NCBI RefSeq assembly: GCF_002727125.1
Contig: NZ_NHOA01000117.1
Span: 1-33,453 of the forward strand
Length of the DNA: 33,453 nt
Reading direction: 5' to 3'
Origin: Halorubrum persicum
Lineage (GTDB): Archaea; Halobacteriota; Halobacteria; Halobacteriales; Haloferacaceae
The stretch's first letter is position 1. Every line of letters begins with the position of its first letter. The position numbers and the translations under genes were made by a program. The notes under the pieces are model-generated. The model did no database searches. It was not told the origin of the DNA and worked only from the letters and a program-made list of their open reading frames with translations. Positions 18,230 through 25,404 of the stretch are shown piece after piece.

Positions 18230-19720
18230 ATGCGACTCGACCGCTCCGGCGGCGTGTTCTGTCACGTCACCTCGCTCCCGGGGAGACACGGTATCGGCGA
18301 CCTCGGCGATGGCGCGGAAGCATTCCTCTCGTTCCTCGGCGACGCCGACGTCCGCCACTGGCAGATCTGCCCGCTCGGCCCGACGATGCCCGCCGCCGGG
18401 GAGTCCCCGTACCAGTCGCCCTCCGCGTTCGCCGGCAATCCCCTGCTGATCGACCTCGACGGGCTCGTCGACGACGGGTGGCTCGACGACGCCGACCTCG
18501 AACCCGTCCCCGACTTCCCGTCGGATCGGGTCGAGTACGAGGCGGTTCGGGAGTACAAACAGCCGCTGTTGCGGACCGCGTTCGAGCGGTTCGACGAGGC
18601 CGGCGCGGGGGAGGCGGCGCCCGAGTTCGACGCCTTCCGCGAGCGCGAGCCGTGGCTCGACGACTACGCGCTGTTCCGCGCGCTCTCGGACGCGAGGGGC
18701 GAAGACACGTGGACCGACTGGCCCGACCCGCTCCGGACGCGAGATTCCGAGGCGCTCGCCGAGGCGCGAGAGCGCCACGCGGACGAGGTCCGGTACCGGG
18801 AGTTCCTCCAGTGGACGTTCGACCGGCAGTGGCGCGACCTCCGCGCGGTCGCCGACGAGGAGGGCGTGTCGATCGTCGGCGACGTGCCCATCTACGTCGC
18901 GCTCGACTCCGCGGACGTGTGGGCGAACCCGGAGGCGTTCCGGCTCGACGACGAGAACCGCCCCGCGGCGGTCGCGGGCGTGCCGCCGAACGCGGGCGAC
19001 AGCGGTCAGCGCTGGGGGAACCCCGTCTACGACTGGGGCCGGCTCGCGGAGCGCGGCTACGACTGGTGGGTCGCCCGGTTTCGGCGGCTGTTCGAGCTCG
19101 CCGACGTGGCGCGGCTCGACCACTTCCTCGGGTTCGTGAAGTACTGGGCGATCCCGGCCGACCGCGGCGATCCGGCGGCCGGCGAGTGGTGCGAGGGGCC
19201 CGGACGCGACCTGTTCGAGACCGTGGAGCGCGAGCTGGGGCAGGCGCCCTTCATCGCCGAGGACCTCGGGTTCGAGGAGCCGGCGATGGACGAGCTGATG
19301 GCGGAGTTCGGCTTCCCCGGGATGCGCGTCCCGCAGTACGCCGACTGGTGCGCGGAGGGCGACGAGTACCAGCCGATGCACTACCCCGAGGGGGTCGTCG
19401 GCTACACGTCGACCCACGACACGGACACGTGGGTCGGCTACTTCGAGGACCTCCCCGAGCGCCAGCGCGAGTGTTTCCGGTACAACGTCGGCGCCGACGG
19501 CGACCGCGCGACTGAGTGGGAGATCATCGACGAGGTGTGGGCCTCCGAGGCGGTGTTGGCGATGACGACGGTGCAGGACCTGCTCGGGCTCGGGAGCGAG
19601 GCGCGGTTCAACGAGCCCGGAACCCTCGACGGCAACTGGGCGTGGCGCGTCCGGCGCGACGCGCTCGACGACGAGATCGCCGACCGGCTGTGGGAGCTCG
19701 CGGGCCGACACGTGAGATAA
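18230..19720 (+). CDS. malQ: 4-alpha-glucanotransferase (amylomaltase), GH77
   Basis: A 496-residue GH77 enzyme, the normal size for the short amylomaltase type. It transfers alpha-1,4-glucan chains between acceptors, releasing glucose and longer maltodextrins. The catalytic triad is visible: nucleophile D297 in ARLDHFLGF, acid/base E344 in FIAEDLGF and stabiliser D397 in TSTHDTDTW. The N-terminal SLPGRHGIGDLG and SPYQSPSAFAGNP segments are also standard. The ATG at 18230 matches the family N-terminus; a GTG at 18188 would add 14 unlikely residues. Together with the upstream GH13 and the divergent GH15 it forms a complete glucan-to-glucose route. The exchanger gene begins 4 bases after its stop. 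Confidence 0.96.
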   Translation: MRLDRSGGVFCHVTSLPGRHGIGDLGDGAEAFLSFLGDADVRHWQICPLGPTMPAAGESPYQSPSAFAGNPLLIDLDGLVDDGWLDDADLEPVPDFPSDRVEYEAVREYKQPLLRTAFERFDEAGAGEAAPEFDAFREREPWLDDYALFRALSDARGEDTWTDWPDPLRTRDSEALAEARERHADEVRYREFLQWTFDRQWRDLRAVADEEGVSIVGDVPIYVALDSADVWANPEAFRLDDENRPAAVAGVPPNAGDSGQRWGNPVYDWGRLAERGYDWWVARFRRLFELADVARLDHFLGFVKYWAIPADRGDPAAGEWCEGPGRDLFETVERELGQAPFIAEDLGFEEPAMDELMAEFGFPGMRVPQYADWCAEGDEYQPMHYPEGVVGYTSTHDTDTWVGYFEDLPERQRECFRYNVGADGDRATEWEIIDEVWASEAVLAMTTVQDLLGLGSEARFNEPGTLDGNWAWRVRRDALDDEIADRLWELAGRHVR

Positions 19721-19724
19721 GCCG

Positions 19725-20756
19725 ATGCTCGGTGGGATCATCCCGGAGGCGCCGATCGCTCACGTTGCCGTGATCGCCGTCGCGACGGGCGCCATCTGGA
19801 TCGGGAGCGGGTGGCTGGAGGAGGCCGCAGAGACGCTCTCTGGATACTACGGCCTACCGGCGGTCGTGCAGGGGTCGATCGTCGTCGCCGTCGGGTCGAG
19901 CTTCCCGGAGTTCGCGAGCGTCGTCGTCACCGCGGCCACCGGCGTCTTCGATATGGGCGTGGGCGCGCTCGTCGGCTCCGCGATTTTCAACATCCTCGTC
20001 ATCCCCGGACTGTCGGGGTTCAGCGCGGTCGACGATCTCGAAGCCAGCCGCGCGATCGTGTACAAGGAGGCGCAGTTCTACATGATCGCGGTGTCGGCGC
20101 TCGTCGTCACCTTCTCGCTCGCCGTGATCTACTTCCCCGTCTCCTCGGACCCGATCGTGGGGGAGCTAACCCGACCCGTCGCCGCGATTCCGCTGCTGCT
20201 GTACGGGCTCTACCTGTTCATTCAGTATCAGGACGTGGACGACGCGGCGATCGAGCGCGTCCGGGAGGGCGTCGCGGTGCGCCGAGAGTGGGGGAAGCTC
20301 GCGGCCGGCCTGCTCGTCATCGGGATCGCCGTCGAGCGGCTGGTCGGTTCGGTCGAGTCGCTCGGGGCGACGTTCGGCATCCCCGAGTTCCTCGCCGGGA
20401 TCACGATCGTCGCGGCCGCCACGAGCCTCCCCGACGCGCTCGTGAGCGTCCGGACGGCGCGCGAAGGGCGGGGCGGGACGAGCCTCGGGAACGTGTTGGG
20501 GTCGAACACGTTCGACCTGCTCGTGGCGATCCCCTCCGGGGTGTTGATCGTCGGGAGCGTCAGCGTGAACTTCTCGACCGCCGTCCCGATGCTCGGCGTG
20601 CTCACCGTCGCGACCGTGCTGCTGTTCGCGACGCTTCGGACGGACCTGTCGCTCACCGAGCGGGAGTCGTCGGTGCTGCTGCTCGCGTACCTGCTGTTCG
20701 TCGCGTGGGTGGTCGCGGAGACGGTCGGAGTGACGACCGTTCTCAGAGGGATCTGA
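19725..20756 (+). CDS. Sodium/calcium exchanger family membrane protein
   Basis: A 343-residue membrane protein with about ten hydrophobic helices in two inverted halves, typical of the NCX/CaCA superfamily. The alpha-1 repeat has GSSFPEFAS with E62 and GSAIFNIL. The alpha-2 repeat has ATSLPDALVS with D237 and GSNTFDLL. In characterised members both repeats carry Glu at these ion-binding positions; here the second is Asp. It probably exchanges Ca2+ or a similar cation for Na+ or H+ across the cell membrane. The ATG is 4 bases after the malQ stop, so it is probably in the same transcript as GH13 and malQ. Confidence 0.9.
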   Translation: MLGGIIPEAPIAHVAVIAVATGAIWIGSGWLEEAAETLSGYYGLPAVVQGSIVVAVGSSFPEFASVVVTAATGVFDMGVGALVGSAIFNILVIPGLSGFSAVDDLEASRAIVYKEAQFYMIAVSALVVTFSLAVIYFPVSSDPIVGELTRPVAAIPLLLYGLYLFIQYQDVDDAAIERVREGVAVRREWGKLAAGLLVIGIAVERLVGSVESLGATFGIPEFLAGITIVAAATSLPDALVSVRTAREGRGGTSLGNVLGSNTFDLLVAIPSGVLIVGSVSVNFSTAVPMLGVLTVATVLLFATLRTDLSLTERESSVLLLAYLLFVAWVVAETVGVTTVLRGI

Positions 20757-20786
20757 AGCGGCCCGCGATCGCCCGCTCCGGCCGTT

Positions 20787-20999
20787 TCAGTACTGGTTCC
20801 GGCCGATGATCAGGTACAGCACGAGCCCCAGGAGCGGCGCGAGGAACGCGACGATCGCCCACAGGAACGCGGGCTGGTCGCTCCGCTGTTGCGCGTCCGA
20901 GTAGATCCAGACGATGATACCGAGCTGTACGAGCAGCATGAGGAGGCCGAACAGGAAGAAGAGCGCGCCGGCTCCACCCTGTAACAGTATCGGGGACAT
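20787..20999 (-). CDS. Small membrane protein, PLDc_N-like
   Basis: A 70-residue protein with two hydrophobic helices separated by a short charged loop (YSDAQQRSDQ), matching the two-helix layout of PLDc_N (phospholipase D-nuclease N-terminal domain) proteins; the catalytic part is absent. It is probably an integral membrane protein of unknown role. The ATG at 20999 is preferred over a TTG four codons upstream, because an AT-rich TATA element (21018-21030) lies about 26 bases upstream. Confidence 0.7.
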   Translation of the reverse strand: MSPILLQGGAGALFFLFGLLMLLVQLGIIVWIYSDAQQRSDQPAFLWAIVAFLAPLLGLVLYLIIGRNQY

Positions 21000-21017
21000 C
21001 GTCTTCGGCAACTCAGC

Positions 21018-21030
21018 GAAAAAATAAGTG
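21018..21030 (-). promoter_or_regulatory. TATA region of small membrane protein gene
   Basis: On the minus strand this reads CACTTATTTTTTC, centred about 26 bases upstream of the ATG at 20999; it fits a leaderless promoter. Confidence 0.5.
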
Positions 21031-21097
21031 TCTTTGGTTACCTCGAGCGTCCCAGCCCGACCACGACCGTTTTGGGCCGCCGGCCCCCGATTGGGGC

Positions 21098-22360
21098 ATG
21101 GATCTTCCAGTCGACGCCGACCGGCTCCGCGCGGATCTCGAGGCGAACGCGGCGTTCGGGCGGGTCACGTACGAGGCTCCCGAAAAGCTCGGACGAACCA
21201 ACCTGACCGGGTCGGCGGCGAACCGGGCGGCTCGGGACCGGCTGGTGGAGCGGTTCGAAGACGCCGGCCTCGAGGTGGCCGTCGACGCGGTCGGCAACCT
21301 CGTCGGGACGTGGGTCCCCGACTCCGCGGACCCGGACGCGGCGCCCGTCGCGAGCGGGAGTCACCTCGACAGCGTCCCCGAGGGCGGGATCTTCGACGGC
21401 CCGCTCGGGGTGTACGCGGCGCTGGAGGCGGTGCGAGCGATGCGGGACGCGGGCGTGGAGCCGGCGCGGCCCGTCGCCGTCGTGAGCTTCACCGAGGAGG
21501 AGGGTGCGACGTTCGGGAGCGGGCTGCTCGGGTCGAGCGTCGCGACCGGAGCGACCGACGCCGACGAGGCGCTCGCCTTCGAAGACGGCGCGGGAGAGAC
21601 GCTGGGCGAGGCGCTCGGGCGGATCGGCTACCGCGGCGACGACGAGATCGATCCCGCGTCGTGGGCGGCGTTCTACGAGCTACATATCGAGCAGGACACC
21701 GTCCTCGAGGAGGCGGGCGCCGACGTCGGCGTGGTGACGACGATCACCGGGATCACTCACTGCGAGGCGACGATCGAGGGTGAGGCGAACCACGCTGGCG
21801 CGACGGCGATGGGGGACCGGACCGACGCGCTCGCCGCCGCCAGCGAGTTCGTGCTCGACGTGGAGGCGGCCGCGAACGAAGTCGTCGCCGCCGAGAGCGA
21901 CTCCGCGGTCGGGACCGTCGGATCGCTCTCCGTCTCGCCGAACGCGACCAACGTCGTCCCCGGTCGCGTCGAGGCGGGGGTGGACGTGCGGGACGTGACG
22001 CGGGAGTCGATGGAGACGATCGTTGGCGCCGCGCGCGACTCGCTCGCCCGGCTGGAGCGCGAGCGGGGGGTCCAGACCGCCTTCGAGCGCCCCTTCGACG
22101 TGGCGCCGACCCCGATGGACGACCGGCTCCGGGACGCGGCACACGCCGCGGCCGAATCGGCCGGGCGAACCGCGATCGACCTTCACTCCGGGGCCGCACA
22201 CGACGCGATGCGGGTTGCGGCGGTCACCGACGCCTCGCTCCTGTTCGCGCCCTCGCGCGACGGGATCTCGCACAATCCGCTCGAGTGGACCGACTGGCGC
22301 GACTGCGCCGCGGCGACCGACGTTCTCGCGGGCGCACTGGCGCGGGTCGCGACCGAGTAG
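21098..22360 (+). CDS. M20-family amidohydrolase (N-carbamoyl-L-amino-acid hydrolase / allantoate amidohydrolase type)
   Basis: A 420-residue zinc peptidase-like amidase of normal family length. Metal ligands are in family order: H89 (SGSHLDS), D100 (IFDGPLG), the E133-E135 acidic cluster (FTEEEG), H196 (ELHIEQ) and H392 (ISHNPLEW). The ELHIEQG-like and NHAG(A/T)TAM motifs are typical of the carbamoylase/ureidoglycolate subfamily rather than ordinary aminopeptidases. It probably hydrolyses a carbamoyl or ureido bond in nitrogen-compound catabolism; the exact substrate is undetermined and no partner gene is nearby. The ATG at 21098 begins a sensible N-terminus. Confidence 0.9.
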   Translation: MDLPVDADRLRADLEANAAFGRVTYEAPEKLGRTNLTGSAANRAARDRLVERFEDAGLEVAVDAVGNLVGTWVPDSADPDAAPVASGSHLDSVPEGGIFDGPLGVYAALEAVRAMRDAGVEPARPVAVVSFTEEEGATFGSGLLGSSVATGATDADEALAFEDGAGETLGEALGRIGYRGDDEIDPASWAAFYELHIEQDTVLEEAGADVGVVTTITGITHCEATIEGEANHAGATAMGDRTDALAAASEFVLDVEAAANEVVAAESDSAVGTVGSLSVSPNATNVVPGRVEAGVDVRDVTRESMETIVGAARDSLARLERERGVQTAFERPFDVAPTPMDDRLRDAAHAAAESAGRTAIDLHSGAAHDAMRVAAVTDASLLFAPSRDGISHNPLEWTDWRDCAAATDVLAGALARVATE

Positions 22361-22450
22361 CCCGAGTCGGAGTCCGAGCCGCGGCGGTAAGCGTTCACAG
22401 CGCTGTCGCGCCGACACAACCGTTTTGCCGGTCGGCCGCGACCGACCACC

Positions 22451-23407
22451 GTGAGACGACCTCTCGGACTCGGCGCCATTATCGTCGGCGTCGCCGCCGG
22501 CGTGGCGGGCGGATTCGTGACGACGACGGGAGCGCTCGGCGGCTGGCCCGCGCTGCTCGGATACCCGGCGACCCTCGTCGTCGGGCGGGCGCTCCTCGTC
22601 GTCGCCGTGTTCGGCGTGTTGTACGGGTCGTACCTGCTCGCCGTTCGGCTGCTGATGCGGTCGGCGAACAAGCGGCGCGCGTACAACACGCGGAACGTGT
22701 TGCGACTCGCGTTCGGGTTCGTGGGGGCGATTGCGACGCTCGCGGTGTTGACGGAGAACTGGCTCGGCCTCCTCTTCTCGCTCGGCGTTATCGGCTTCGC
22801 GATCACCTTCGCGCTCCAGCAGCCGCTCCTGTCGCTGATCGCGTGGGTGTACATCACCGTCAAACAGCCGTACGCCGTCGGCGACCGCGTCCGGATCGAC
22901 GACTCGAAGGGGGACGTGATCGGCGTCGACTTCCTCGTGACGACGCTGTGGGAGATCAACGGCGAGCTGGTGACGACGAACCAGCCGTCCGGACGGGTGG
23001 TGACCGTCCCGAACAGCGTCGTGCTCTCCTCGAACGTGGTCAACTTCGGCGGCGGGGGGTCCCCGTACGTGTGGAACGAAGTCGCCGTGCAGGTGGCCTA
23101 CGAGACCGATCTCGACTTCGCGCGGGGTGTCATGGCCGAGGAGGCGACGGACCTCCTGGGAGCGGAGATGGCGGAGGGGATCGCGGCGTACCGCGAGGCC
23201 CTCGCCGAGACGCCGGTCGAGTTGGAAGTGCACGACCGGCCGACGGTGAACGTGACCCAGGGGGAGTCGTGGGTGGAGCTCCGCGTCCGGTATCTCACCA
23301 ATCCCCGGCGCGGACAGCGGGTCAAAAACCGGCTGTACGAGCGGATCCTCACCCGGTTCAACGAGCACCCGGAGCGAGTGGCGTTCCCGGTGAGTCGGAA
23401 CCGGTAG
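22451..23407 (+). CDS. Mechanosensitive ion channel, MscS family
   Basis: A 318-residue protein with several N-terminal hydrophobic helices, the last being the pore-lining TM3-like segment (about residues 108-130). It is followed by the conserved transition ITVKQPYAVGDRVRI into the cytoplasmic beta domain. These channels open on membrane tension and release osmolytes on hypo-osmotic shock, important for a halophile facing dilution. The start is GTG at 22451 (MRRPLGLG), at the N-terminal edge of the first helix. The region upstream has only a weak TATA-like CGTTTTG element. Confidence 0.9.
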   Translation: MRRPLGLGAIIVGVAAGVAGGFVTTTGALGGWPALLGYPATLVVGRALLVVAVFGVLYGSYLLAVRLLMRSANKRRAYNTRNVLRLAFGFVGAIATLAVLTENWLGLLFSLGVIGFAITFALQQPLLSLIAWVYITVKQPYAVGDRVRIDDSKGDVIGVDFLVTTLWEINGELVTTNQPSGRVVTVPNSVVLSSNVVNFGGGGSPYVWNEVAVQVAYETDLDFARGVMAEEATDLLGAEMAEGIAAYREALAETPVELEVHDRPTVNVTQGESWVELRVRYLTNPRRGQRVKNRLYERILTRFNEHPERVAFPVSRNR

Positions 23408-23555
23408 CCGGAGCGGGCGGGTGAGGCGGCCCCGCTCTGCCGCGCCGACTTGCGGACGACCGGGACGACCGGGTGTTCGGTTCGGGCGTGCGCGCCCGTC
23501 CGAGGACCTGATCAAGAGCGGTGGAGTTAGGTGGCGTGCCGACGACTCGAATACG

Positions 23556-23837
23556 ATGGAAGCGGCACTCTGGTACGTGCTAACCGGAACGCGGGGGGGA
23601 GCGAACCGCGTCCGGCTGTTGCGGGCGCTCGACGACCGCCCGCGTAACGCGAACCAGCTCGCCGACGATCTCGATCTGGACTACAAAACCGTCCGCCACC
23701 ATCTCGACGTACTGATGGACAACGACGTCGTCCAGCGCAGCGGCGACGAGTACGGCGCCGTCTACCTGCCGACGCCGCGAGCCCGCCAGCATTGGGACAC
23801 TATCGAAACGATCATGGAGCAAACAGATGACGACTGA
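23556..23837 (+). CDS. Winged helix-turn-helix transcriptional regulator
   Basis: A 93-residue single-domain ArsR/TrmB-like winged helix. The recognition helix is clear around NQLADDLDLDYKTVRHHLDV, followed by a wing (RSGDEYGAVYLPT). No metal-binding cysteines and no effector domain are visible. The ATG at 23556 gives the usual MEAALWYVL start; the open frame extends upstream to 23421 but that part is atypical. The membrane-protein gene at 23937 follows 99 bases later with its own TATA box. I recall such an HTH next to a small membrane protein in other haloarchaea, but that was not checked. Confidence 0.88.
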   Translation: MEAALWYVLTGTRGGANRVRLLRALDDRPRNANQLADDLDLDYKTVRHHLDVLMDNDVVQRSGDEYGAVYLPTPRARQHWDTIETIMEQTDDD

Positions 23838-23904
23838 CCGATCGGGAGCCCCGACCCGCAGCCGGCGCATTGCGGGTCGTATTCGGAACGAATTTGGGAA
23901 AGCG

Positions 23905-23910
23905 GTTATA
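23905..23910 (+). promoter_or_regulatory. TATA element of small membrane-protein gene
   Basis: GTTATA lies 27-32 bases upstream of the ATG at 23937, consistent with leaderless transcription. A short inverted repeat (ATTCG-GAA-CGAAT, 23881-23893) sits just upstream and could be a regulator site. Confidence 0.45.
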
Positions 23911-23936
23911 CCCGCTCCGCCGATAGCAGGTGTACG

Positions 23937-24245
23937 ATGAGTCTCTGGTTCGACGTGGCGCGGGTGTCTGCGGGGGTGAACGTCGCCCTGCTTCTCGCGC
24001 TCGTCTGGGTGTGGGGGCGGAACTACGCGCAGTTCCGCTCGAAACACGCCCTCGGGTTGGCGATGTTCGGCGTCTTCCTCCTCGGGGAGAACGCGTTCGC
24101 GCTGTACATCTACCTGCTCGACCCGACGCTGTCCGCGTGGTTCGCCTCCGAGGCGGTGCCGCCGATCGCGTGGCGGGGGATGATGGGGTTACACGTCCTC
24201 CAGACTCTCGGCCTCGTCTTCCTCGTCTGGGTCACCTGGGACTGA
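23937..24245 (+). CDS. Small membrane protein, three predicted helices, downstream of HTH regulator
   Basis: A 102-residue protein with three hydrophobic helices: about residues 8-30, 40-62 and 80-100. A basic loop (YAQFRSKH) lies between the first two. It is not a family I can name. It lies 99 bases after the winged-helix regulator on the same strand with its own TATA box. A sensor or effector role with that regulator is only inferred. Confidence 0.75.
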   Translation: MSLWFDVARVSAGVNVALLLALVWVWGRNYAQFRSKHALGLAMFGVFLLGENAFALYIYLLDPTLSAWFASEAVPPIAWRGMMGLHVLQTLGLVFLVWVTWD

Positions 24246-24510
24246 CGGTCGAGGGCTCGCCGTCGCCCCGCGGTAACAGCTCCCGTCGACGCTCGATCTC
24301 TCACTCTGTCGACGCTCGCCCCCACACTTCCGCAGTACACGAACTCACTACGCCTCGTTGGTTCCTCCCGCCGCCGACGTTCGGCTGATCCACCCTTGCC
24401 GACGACATCCTCGAAGCGCCGTCAGTCTCCGCGCCAGCCGTCGATATCCGGATTACGGCGGCTTTCCGAACGATTTGGGTGAGAAGTCGGCAGGAGTTCG
24501 GAAGATCTCC

Positions 24511-24518
24511 TTTTATAT
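24511..24518 (+). promoter_or_regulatory. TATA box of PGF-CTERM protein gene
   Basis: TTTTATAT lies 18-25 bases upstream of the ATG at 24536. Spacing is a little short, but it is the only strong TATA element in the 290-base gap. Confidence 0.45.
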
Positions 24519-24535
24519 CGTCAGTCGACTCTCCC

Positions 24536-25122
24536 ATGCGCAACAGCGCCTTGACATTGGCGATAACGGTCGTGGGAGTCGTGTCGGCGGTCGCCGGCGC
24601 GGCTGGCGCGGTCGCGGCACAGAGCGGACCCAACGAAGCGGGCGCGACCGTCGCCGACCCCACGTCCGGCGGGAGCACGGTCGTCGTCGACGAGGTTCAC
24701 GTCCCCGACGGCGGGTTCGTGACGGTGCACGACTCCTCGCTGACCGAGGGCGACACGGCGTTCGCCATGGCGCACCGCGACATCGACAGCAACGGGCGTA
24801 CGACTTCCCTAGCAGTGACGGCGGCGAAGACGGCCCGTACACCGCAGCTGGCGCGCCAGTGATGTCCGCCACCGAGCTGACCGTCGAGGGCGGCGAGGAG
24901 ATGAGTGGCGGGATGGACGGGGAGAACGACGAGACGAACGGTGACGGAGAAACGAACGACGACGGTGAGGTGAACGATGAGGGGACGAACGGCGATAGCG
25001 AGATGAACGACGACGGTGGGATGAGCGACGACGGGAGCGGCGACGAGGCGCCTGGCTTCGGTGCGGTCGTCGCCCTGATCGCGTTGATCGCGGTCGCGCT
25101 CGTGGCGCGGCGCCGGCCCTAA
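24536..25122 (+). pseudogene. PGF-CTERM surface protein with DUF7282-like domain, broken by a one-base frameshift
   Basis: The first frame from ATG 24536 has a signal peptide (MRNSALTLAITVVGVV..., cleavage near AVAAQ), then a domain like DUF7282: VHVPDGGFVTVHDSSL and a fused AMAHRDIDSNG. At about 24794-24799 the sense jumps to another frame (YDFPSSDGGEDGPYTAAGAP), then an Asp/Asn/Gly-rich low-complexity linker and a C-terminal PGFGAVVALIALIAVALVARRR tail. That is a PGF-CTERM sorting signal processed by an archaeosortase. One extra G in the GGG at 24794-24796 would join the frames (corrected length about 195 residues). Without it the product lacks its sorting tail. The corrected DUF7282 domain also looks shorter than usual between VHDSSL and AMAHRD. 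It is the second G-run frameshift in the window. Confidence 0.75.
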
Positions 25123-25183
25123 GAGCGGGCGCCTTCGGATGTCGGCCGGCGTCGTCGAACCGCCGCTGGATCGAACGCCATCA

Positions 25184-25191
25184 TTTATATA
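25184..25191 (+). promoter_or_regulatory. Distal TATA box upstream of second tfb
   Basis: TTTATATA lies about 213 bases before the tfb ATG at 25405. A perfect 14-bp palindrome (25201-25214) lies where transcription would start. Confidence 0.45.
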
Positions 25192-25200
25192 TCTCTGCGG

Positions 25201-25214
25201 ATGCGGGCCCGCAT
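25201..25214. promoter_or_regulatory. Perfect 14-bp palindrome upstream of second tfb
   Basis: ATGCGGGCCCGCAT is fully self-complementary. It covers the predicted start site of the distal TATA box, so it could be an operator or a short hairpin in the leader. The role is inferred. Confidence 0.4.
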
Positions 25215-25278
25215 TCGGGGCCGGTACCGAAACACCACCGTATTCGTTTCAGACGTACACTCTCGCGGAGTAGAGGCG

Positions 25279-25289
25279 TTTTTAAATAT
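25279..25289 (+). promoter_or_regulatory. Middle TATA-like element upstream of second tfb
   Basis: TTTTTAAATAT sits between the distal and proximal TATA boxes. It may be an alternative promoter or simply AT-rich DNA. Confidence 0.3.
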
Positions 25290-25315
25290 CACTAAACGTG
25301 AATAAAACACAAAGA

Positions 25316-25323
25316 TTTATATA
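25316..25323 (+). promoter_or_regulatory. Proximal TATA box of second tfb
   Basis: TTTATATA predicts a start near 25345 and thus a 5' leader of about 60 bases. A Shine-Dalgarno-like GGTGA (25393-25397) lies 7 bases before the ATG at 25405, unlike the leaderless genes around it. Confidence 0.5.
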
Positions 25324-25404
25324 CCCTGGACGATTACTATTGGTTAACGAATCGGCGAGCCCGGCGCCAGTATTTCTGTCGGGAGTTCGATCGGTGAGAA
25401 CACC

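Noticed and set aside
24285-24318. 11-base direct repeat (GTCGACGCTCG) with 23-base spacing
   Set aside because: Only two copies of a GC-rich word; chance is likely in this composition.
25201-25305. Possible 34-codon peptide after the distal TATA box of the second tfb
   Set aside because: The TATA box is only about 10 bases from this ATG, too near for a leaderless start, and the peptide has no recognisable features. It could be a leader peptide but there is no evidence.
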